Assembly: GCA_015680685.1 (NCBI GenBank)
Contig: MNCI01004604.1
Span: forward strand, 308,491 to 372,490
Length of the DNA: 64,000 nt
Direction: 5' to 3'
From: Gnetum montanum
Taxonomy: Eukaryota > Streptophyta > Gnetopsida > Gnetales > Gnetaceae
Below, in pieces: positions 56,141 through 64,000 of this stretch; positions within the stretch are counted from its first letter, which is position 1; each line of letters begins with the position of its first letter. The translations under genes and the position numbers were made by a program. The notes under the pieces are model-generated. The model was not told where the DNA came from, searched no databases, and saw only the letters and a program-made list of their open reading frames with translations.

Positions 56141-58900
56141 TTAGGTTACAAGGCAAGGACCCCAGCTATACAATTCTCACCCTGGAATAATAAAATTTCA
56201 TCTACATAAAGATCCAAGCTAACCTGCCCATTGATCAGATGGAAATGGAAGCAAAACGACATTATGAACTCATCTATAAGGGAGGCCATAACTTTACCCC
56301 TTAAGCATATGATGTGATTCCCTTCTCTAAATCCCATCATGAACTCATATCCCAGCTCCTCAAGGCACGGAATCAAACCTTGCGGCAACCCATCATAGAG
56401 CCTCAAAATAGAGACGAGGAAGATGATTTTGCAGCTCAATCCAAACATGGGGGTTCATACCACACTCTTAGTCCTCATACTTATGCAAACCCATTATTCC
56501 ACCCTTTCATGGGAGAGACCTTGCCTCTTCATTCAATTATAAGCACTCAAGTACCCATTTCTCAATAGGAAGTACCCATCCCCATTCATGTTTTCCATAC
56601 AACCAACACCCAATTCAATATGTCCATCACTGGTATACCTCCAATTACCACTTTATCTTCCCTCTCACTAGGACAATCCCAACAACTCCCCTCTTAAGCT
56701 AATATGGGAGTGACCTTCCAATCCCAAATAATTGGGATGCCATTCGTAATACCCGCTTCTACATCCACACACCACATACCACGAGTGCAAATCCAAGGAA
56801 CACCTTTCACTACTTCAACTCAACAGGTTCAGGGTGTTTCCTCACAACTTGTAACCAGGAAGTGGCCCACACCTTTCATTCAACAACATCAACCTCCTTA
56901 CTACACCATACCACCCATTGCAATCCCATCTATGAATGTTCCTCAAATACAACCATCAATAACCCTACAGTCATCTTTCCCACAAATCACACAACAATCT
57001 AACTATCACCACACACAATCTAACCAACCAGCCAATCCACCTAGTGCTCAAGAATGGGCAGATGCTAGAAAGATGATGCAAGAATTATTCGATGAAGTAA
57101 AGCACCTTTAAATTGCAAACATTGAAGAAGTCAAGGTGTTGGACTTCTATCAAGATGATTCAATTAGCTCTTTAGTGCCACCATTGACTTTACCAAAAGG
57201 AATTTCATTGCCACAATTTACCAAGTATAACAGAGAGGGAGATCCAAATGCTCACCTAGTGACATTTTGATTAGAGTGTCTGTTACTTCAAGAATGGCCT
57301 CATGCAATCCTGCATGTGTTCGCCATGTTCTTAATAGGAAAAGACTTAGACTAGTACCAAGCCCTACAGTGTAACTCCATATCCTCTCTAGAGGATTTGT
57401 TACATCAATTTGTTACCTGTTTTAAGTATAACTCGAAGCTTGAAGCCATGCTAGATAGTCTAATTTAAATAAAACAAGCACCATTAAAGCCCATACAAAA
57501 ATTCATCCAAAGATGGAGCACTATCCTTAACGAACTTCATGAGCCTATCCCAAAAATTTACTTACAATCCTCAAGAGTGCTGTGAATGATTTTGTTAAGT
57601 TAAAACTCTATTATCTGAATGCTCGCACTTTGAGTTAGGAATTTTTCCAAATCAAAAACATATAAGAGGTAGCATAGACAAGTCATGACCTAGCTTACCT
57701 AACTTTCAAAAGCCAACATACGAAGAAAGATAAAGATAAGTCTAAAACAACGGTCACAGCAATGGTAGAGACATTTCGACCCAACAATGTAGGGCAGAAA
57801 GGGAAACAACCTGCTACCCCCACTAGTCACAAAAGAACCGCTCGTGCACCTACACCTGAACCCTCCTCTACCCAAACTGCTAACATGAGTCATACTCGTA
57901 CCTTCAAATGAAAAGACCCTGCCTAGTACACACCCTTACCCATGAAGCCTTCATAACTACTGGATAAACGTCTAAAGGCTAGGATGATTCAACATAAAAA
58001 AATGTCTCTTGTAGCATCTCAAAAACACGACTGATTCTATGAGTTGGTCAAAAACCCAATGTTGGCAACGTCTAATGAACCTCGTATCCCAAGAGGTTTT
58101 AGGTTAGACAGATTCTGTGAGTATCACCAACGATGTGGGCATGGAACCAACTATTGCTTTACCCTAAAACAAGACATACAACATATGATTAATAGAGGTG
58201 AGATAGTCCTTGATGAAGACAACCCAGTAAGACCTCAAAATCAGTCTATGGGGGTCTACAAAGATCCTCTTAACATCAAAGAGTCGCCCTATGTGATTAA
58301 CACCATCCATGTTGGCAATGAACAAGACATCCCATGAAGGCCTTTTGTGATTCGTGTACCTATTGAAACCGTGCCTCCACTAACACCTCCACAAGCTCCT
58401 TTTTCCACACACACATCTCCTACATCGCAAAAACCATTTGTCATCCAAGTACACTCTACAGTTGCAATAGCAAATGTGCCATCACAAACTTGACCGCCTC
58501 CATTTGTAATCCAAGTGTCGAAACACTCTGATCTGCTACCCCCAATAGTTTCCCCATGACCCTCACAAGAATGCCTCACCGATAGACTGACTAGGGAACG
58601 TCTGGAAAAAGAGTGTCATGGTCTTGAACTCAGAACCCCAAAACCCACACTATTGAATGTTGTTCCTATGGTTCCAATTACTAATCAGCCCAGCACGAGT
58701 CATCAAGAAAAGAACTTGGGAGTGTCCAATGTCCCAAACCTAATAGTTACAATTAATAATGCAAAAACTCTTTCATGAGAGATACAAATATTGGGTCAAA
58801 TGGATCAAGTATCAATAGATGAAAACATTCCAAATAGCAAATACTTGGCTAGTGCCCTAACCCAGGTTACACAAGCCTTAAAATAAAAGAACACCTCTCT
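56140..58900 (+). pseudogene. Element D gag
   Basis: N-terminal 'NFIYIKIQANLPIDQMEMEA' and 'HYELIYKGGHNF' match C. Next come 'DEEDDFAAQS', 'HTYANPLFHPFMGETL' and a Pro/Gln-rich section (56700-57060). The capsid domain is at about 57150-57560: 'ISLPQFTKYNREGDPNAHLV', 'SSLEDLLHQFVTCFKYN' and 'FIQRWSTILNELHEPI'. The zinc block at about 58110-58155 is intact as C-X2-H-X4-H-X4-C ('CEYHQRCGHGTNYC'). 'NPVRPQNQSMGVYKDPLN' and a Pro-rich linker end near 'LTRERLEKE'. The frame changes at least twice and several stops are present. Confidence 0.9.
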
Positions 58901-58909
58901 AAGCCTATA

Positions 58910-59768
58910 TGACCTAGTAATGACCTCCTTGGTAAATTGGGAAGCTCTAGTGTGTATGTTGACTTCAGTCCCTATTAGTGAAGACCTTCCTGCAAATGAA
59001 CCATCTATTTATGTTGTATTGTCTCCACATCAAGAATTGAGGTCCATATATCTAGGATTTCATGACAATGACATTAAAAAAGACAAAAAAATGGGAGAGG
59101 TCACTACCACCCCGATGTTTATAATGATACAAATTAAGCAATTTAAAATACATAGGGTACATGTTGATGACGAAGTGACAACAAATGTAATACTTTTTCC
59201 TATCATTGAATGACTAGGCCTCTTGGAACAAATATGGCCAATGACAACATCATTCTTGAAATCTTTTAGTGGTTCCCATGTCATGGTAAAAGCCATGATT
59301 ACCTTGGATTTCATAGTAGGGGACCAGTTCCCCACATTGGCTGAATTTGTAGTCATGGATGAGATGCCGGGGTTCAATCTAATTTTGGGACAGCCTTGGT
59401 TAGCTCAACTAAAAGCCGTATCATCACCGATCCATCAAGAAATTCACCTACCTTATGAGGGTGATGAAATATTCATAAATGGGGATGTAGCAACATCACT
59501 TACTTCCTCACACGTAGGAATGAACCAAGGGTTAGACGTTGAACTCTCTGAACCTAAGCAAAACACCACTAGTCAAACCCTAGACATTTGTCAATCTCCA
59601 ACCTATGACCTTCCTAAAACAAAAGAAGCATTGGAAGATGTAGACATAGGAGCCATTCCCGTAGATGTCTCTTGGTCAGAACTACCCTTTGAAGTATCCA
59701 GTGAGGGGGATGGCAAGTACAAGATCATGTCTATATGTCCCACCCTTACAATAAATTATGAGAATTAA
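58910..59768 (+). pseudogene. Element D protease region
   Basis: 'SLYDLVMTS', 'MGEVTTTPMFIMIQIK', a site 'VHVDDEVTTNVI' where A has D-D-G (here D-D-E, so catalysis is doubtful), then after one stop 'EMPGFNLILGQPWLAQLKAV' and 'SPIHQEIHLPYEGDEI'. The tail 'WSELPFEVSSEGDGKY' is shared with B. The open piece 59223-59768 is 181 codons. It ends 0.5 kb before the antisense gene's stop codon, tail to tail. Confidence 0.83.
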
Positions 59769-59789
59769 AGAAACAGATCAAAAACTGAG

Positions 59790-60010
59790 ATGAACCATCA
59801 CACATCCGGAATGACATTAAACTACCAAATTTCTAGAATAACATTAAACTACCAAATGTCTGCAACGACATTAAACTAGCCATGGTCAGAAATGACTGGT
59901 CCTTCTAAATTCACCAAAATAGCTATGGTCTCCTTAGTTTCTTAGACGAAGATGCAATAGTCCACCATGACTTTAAACTAATGAGCATGGCCCAAAATGG
60001 CCTTAAACTA
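59790..60010 (+). repeat. Post-protease spacer repeats of D
   Basis: Units of about 25-40 bases around 'GACATTAAACTACCAAATG' and 'CATGACTTTAAACTA', degenerate. Position matches the spacers in A and B. Wording is close to the repeat downstream of integrase in A (23100-23420). Confidence 0.65.
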
Positions 60011-60300
60011 GAGCACAGTACATTGTCAGTTTACCAAAACTTTGCTCCGTCATTATCATTTACATTTTGCAAATTGCAATTTTTGTTTATTTTATGTTTA
60101 CCAGGAAATGATTCCAGTTTACATTTATGTTCACAAATAAACTCGAAAAAGCAAAAAAAAAATATACAAATATATGTAATACGAAGTGTTAACATGGAAA
60201 TAGGATGATGACATATTACACCATGATCATGTTCCAAAAACAACAAAACCAGCATAAAAACCAAAAAAACTAAAAATACTGACAAGACTAACAAGCCAAA

Positions 60301-63081
60301 TTATGAATTAGTATTATGAGGGGGCTGGTCCCCAAACTGCTCTACGTCATTAGCTCCCATCCCACTGGGGCCAGCCTCACCATCATGTCCCTATAAAAAT
60401 AAAAACAAAAATAAAAAAAAATAAAATATAAGTAAACATAGACAAACAGATTAAAAGAGAAAAATACTAAAAAAAAGTGGATGATTAAAAGAAATAAGAA
60501 AATACAGGACTAAAACACTCACAGATGAGGAAGGCCTAATATTAGCTTCCAGGAATCGTAGCATCTCTTCTTTAGGCATGCAGGCCCAGTCTTTCTCAAG
60601 TCCAAGGTTGATATTGGCTAAGGTTTTACCCTTGTCCACTGAAGACCAGGAAGGGTGCTCAAGAGAAATCATACTTGTTAAAGCTTCCCTAGAGGTAGTG
60701 GTAAAGGGTCTCGGATGTACTCCATGTACTATCACCGGCCAATCTAGCAGAGGAAAAATCATAACGGGCATGCAATTCATTCCTCTCCTCTATCACCTTC
60801 ATCAAATTTTCTTTCAATGATTGAACTTCAAGCCATAAGTGTTCAATTAAGTGCCTGCAGGTCCAGAGAGACTTGGCATTCGGAACAACACAAGCTAAAA
60901 ATGCATCATAAATCCCTCTTGGGATCTACTCAATATCTTTGGGCAATTTTGGGAGATCATCAATATGGGTAGCCTCGGAAGGACTCCATTGAAGCCTTGC
61001 ACCTCCAAGTACAAACATCACACATATGAGCTAATAAGAGATCGCCAATAGATGCAAAAGCACAATGAACTTAGGCACTTGGTATAAAGTACACACCTAA
61101 TTCAGGATGAGCCTATTGTAGATGAGCAACAACATCATTGATGATGCCCGTAACAAAGTCTAATTTATTGGGCATCTCATGCCATGACCTCAATTGATCA
61201 GTGGATGTTGAATCTATATGGGAAGGCACCTCAACTGGGGCCTCTAACTCCAACACATCCGCCTGAGATGCATGTGCTTCAGGTGCTTCAACATCCATGT
61301 TTGATGTTTGGAAGAGTCATGATAATCAAAATGAAGTACAAAGATAAGAAGTACAAAATGCAGATCAAACTAAGAAAACATACCAAGGAGCCCTTTTCTA
61401 GTCAGGTTAGGTAGATCACCAAGATGTAGAGACCCATCAAAGAAACTATCAAAAACACCTTTCTCCTCGCTTGAATGCTTAAGGGCATCTAAATCCTTAG
61501 CAAGTGTCACTCCCATCTTATCCATTTCATCCTTTTCCTGTAAGATGGAAATAGCCTCAGTTGCTTCTTCTCTCATTTTCTCCTCTTCATCCTGCTTCAT
61601 AACCATTTTAGGCTCACCCATTGAAGCTAATTCTTCCCTTTCCCTCTCGGGGGTATCCTCTATTAGCACCCATAAATCTAAGGTTAGCATGACATAATAG
61701 GTATGCATATTTCAGTAAGAAAATAAACTCAAAAGGCGATAAAAAATTTTAAAGAAAAAATATATATACTTACCTGCTCCTGGCAGGATGAATTGAATCT
61801 TCTTTGCTCTCAGCAGTCTCGCCTATGTAGCAGGTTCCCTTGAACACTCAACCCTTTTCACCTTAGCCTTGGCCTTCTCGACGGTCTCCTAAATCAAGTG
61901 CTTAGCTCTCCTAATAGTTGTAGGTAGTTTAGGTGGTTCCAACCCCAAGCTATCACACAAATGATGGGAACGACTAGCTATAGCCCTTGTGGTGATAGAG
62001 ACTGATTCTTCGATGTCTTCAGGTGGATCTTGGAATCTAGTGGTGTTAAATAGATGATAGATCTAGGGGCAAGACAACTATGAACAATCCCTTAATACAT
62101 AATGGTTATCTCCATAGACCACTAAGAACTCAGCAAACCTACAAAGATAGCTCACGAAAAAGGCAAAGGTAAAGTCGGATTTGGCATCAACATTGGAATG
62201 TAGCCTGATGATCTCTCCACAGAGACCTAACACAAGGAACTATGCCTAATTGTAGTGCATACCAGTCTCCAAGACTAAGTGCATAACATGTGCAGACTCA
62301 ACCCCAAGACTTCTTGCTTGAGAAAGAAACTTAGGGAATGCTCGTGCTCTAAAGAGTGAGTACAGAAAATTTACCTCCATCAAGCAAGTATTGGCTTGCA
62401 TGGAAAAACCCTTAGGACCCCATGGTAGACCTAGCCAGTCTTTGAGTTCCTTGATCACACGACCTTCTCTAGTTTCTCTATCCACCACCACCTTACCACC
62501 ATCCACTGGTACACTGAAAAGGTCAGAAAAGAATTCGACAGTTAGGTGGAAAGATACCTTAACTCCCCGAACACGTGTAGTAAAATAGGAGACATCATCA
62601 TTGAAAGAGTCAACAATGGAAACCATTTCGGTCATAGGAACTTTAGGAGTTAAGGAAGTAAATATGTCCATCAAGCTAGCATTGGTAAGACAACTAATGA
62701 TTTGTTTAGGTGCCTTCTTTTGTAGCCACCATTGTGACTCTATTTCTCCAAACTTCATAAAGACAATGGACTCAGTGCGCCTGAATATGACGGTAACTTC
62801 ATCAAGGGAAATGGTCACTATAGAAAAGACAAAGGAGACATTGAGCAAAAAAATAAAAATTAAGAATATGATAAGAAATAATGTAACAAAGATGAAAACC
62901 AAGCCCGGAACACAACCATTTACCATTAGCAAATGGAGTAGGCACACTTGCTGTAAGATCAACTATTTGAGAAAAAAGGGCCCATCAGGAGAGCAATCCT
63001 CATGTAGCCAGCCGCAAACTTGAAAATGTTCAAAGGCCCTAGAGAATTTCCTAGGATAAGTGACAATAGCATCCTTGGTCT
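60301..63081 (-). pseudogene. Antisense multi-exon gene of element D (5' end cut off by an LTR)
   Basis: Inferred minus-strand exons: E3 (partial) 63081-62924, E4 62817-61775, E5 61677-61384, E6 61262-61097, E7 61030-60523, E8 60390-60301 (TAA at 60303-60301). E4 ends CAG/GTAAGT, the plant consensus donor. Other donors: GTAAAT (E3), GTATGT (E5), GTGTGT (E6), GTGAGT (E7). E4 (1043 nt) equals A's 1044 nt; the open part reads 'LMDIFTSLTPKVPMTEM', 'YFTTRVRGVKVSF', 'LFSVPVDG' and 'LKDWLGLPWG'. 'PPEDIEESVSITTRA' aligns with A and B. E5 is Glu/Lys-rich, E7 has 'LWTCRHLIEHLW' and lacks about 300 nt found in A and B, E8 is a short acidic-Pro tail. This is the least damaged E4 and E5 of the three copies. 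Function is unknown. Confidence 0.75.
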
Positions 63082-64000
63082 TGTAGCGACCAAAAATGTC
63101 AGTGGCTGGAAAACGTCGAGGGGTTGTTGGCCATTGATAGTCTCAACCTCGTTTTGGCAGGATGGCCGTGCTAGATGGAATAGAAATGGGGTGCCCTGAA
63201 TGATTTGGTCAATCAGATAGGGACTTAGTCGGTGTTAATATAACCTTTTGCAACATGTGATTTGAAAACTAGACTAATATCACGAAGTAGTGCTTAAATG
63301 TAAAAGAGATAGAAAATAGTGTAAAATGCAATAATAAGTAGGAGACAAAGTAAAATGCAGTTAGAAAAATGCAATACTTTGAAGCTAAGACTTCACTCTA
63401 TCAAGGTGGATACAATCGGTTATAGAACGCTGAGAAGTACAAAGATCCCGAGAGTAGCCAAGATGTATAGAGCAAGACGGTTGTGTGCTCAAATGTGGGC
63501 TCATGTGTTAACAATGCAAAGTGCTACCAAGGTGGTAGAAGAGAGCAGAACCGAATGTCAACTAAGAGTGCCGACTATTTATAATGCCAAATAAAAGGCT
63601 TATAATTCTCAAGGTTATAGTGCTTTCTTTCTTGCTTGTTAGCCAACCAGTTTGCCAAAAAGAGAAAAACAAAATAGACCTAGACCTTGATGGTCATTGG
63701 GGTATTTATAGGGCCGAGGGTGCATGAAAGATGCGTTTTGGACACCACATGCCTTGGGCTTATGTTGACCTATCTATGCTGCATGTGCCTACATGACCAT
63801 TGGGTGAGCCTACCATGCCATAATTACAAACTTGCCATGTCATAATTACACTATTAGAGCACCAGTGCAATTAGGTGAAGTGCATTGATGTTGCATAACC
63901 ACTTGCCATGCCTTGCTATACTTTGTAGCATAGCATGTTTGGCATAGTATGGCATCTTGTCATGCTATGCTATGCTATGCTGCATAGTGTAGCTGCTAGT
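63082..64000 (-). repeat. Family-1 LTR (minus-oriented), runs off the window
   Basis: It begins (plus view) TGTAGCGACCAAAAATG, shares 'GGGGTGCCCTGAATGATTTG' and the TATA box (63703-63710) with the other family-1 LTRs, and ends the window in TATGCTATGCTATGC motifs. No primer-binding site lies on the 63081 side, so it is a solo LTR or a 3' LTR of an element further right. It cuts exon 3 of D's antisense gene. Confidence 0.82.

Larger units (their letters stand above)
55339..63081 (+). mobile_element. Element D, internal region: Tat/Ogre-like Ty3-gypsy retrotransposon (family 2)
   Basis: Primer-binding site (55344-55360), leader with 30-bp repeats, gag, protease, repeat spacer, then the antisense gene in opposite orientation (63081-60301). 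A minus-oriented LTR starts at 63082 and interrupts the antisense gene. Pol and the 3' LTR, if present, are beyond the window. Confidence 0.85.

Overview
This window is plant nuclear DNA, almost certainly from a seed plant with a large, repeat-packed genome. I cannot name the species. The evidence is Ty3/gypsy LTR retrotransposons with a Tat/Ogre-type domain set (gag, protease, reverse transcriptase, RNase H, a second archaeal-type RNase H, integrase) and a decayed plant 18S-5.8S-25S rDNA unit. I found no intact host gene, tRNA, CRISPR array or prokaryotic feature. Every coding region carries stops or frameshifts.

Layout. Element B (minus strand) runs from its 5' LTR at 27029-28915 down past base 1; only its gag-protease and the stretch behind them are in view. 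Element A (plus strand, 8083-26063) sits inside B's gag with a perfect 5-bp target duplication and is complete from LTR to LTR. From 28916 to 31999 lies a minus-strand rDNA remnant, bordered by B's LTR on the left and by a lone family-1 LTR (32000-33254) on the right. Element C (minus, 33257 to about 43650) is a mosaic: gag and 5' LTR of a second family, pol and 3' LTR of A's family, with protease and second RNase H missing. From about 43.8 to 55.3 kb there are three minisatellite families and three tandem copies of a TATA-bearing LTR segment, which end as the 5' LTR of element D. Element D (plus) has gag-protease at 56.1-59.8 kb. The last 0.9 kb is another minus-oriented family-1 LTR.

The main observation is a gene antisense to the element, nested between protease and reverse transcriptase. 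In A, and at the matching place behind protease in B and D, the opposite strand carries a multi-exon gene. Up to eight exons can be aligned, with intron positions, exon lengths and GT-AG signals conserved among the three copies (B 820-4417 plus; A 14504-18812 minus; D 60301-63081 minus). Its product is unidentified. Ogre-type elements are known to have an intron between protease and reverse transcriptase, so I infer that the antisense gene may occupy an intron of the sense transcript.

A short inverted-repeat motif (TGCTACGCTA / TAGCGTAGCA) recurs in the family-1 LTRs, in an antisense-gene intron and behind protease. It is the most widespread small-scale signal in the window.
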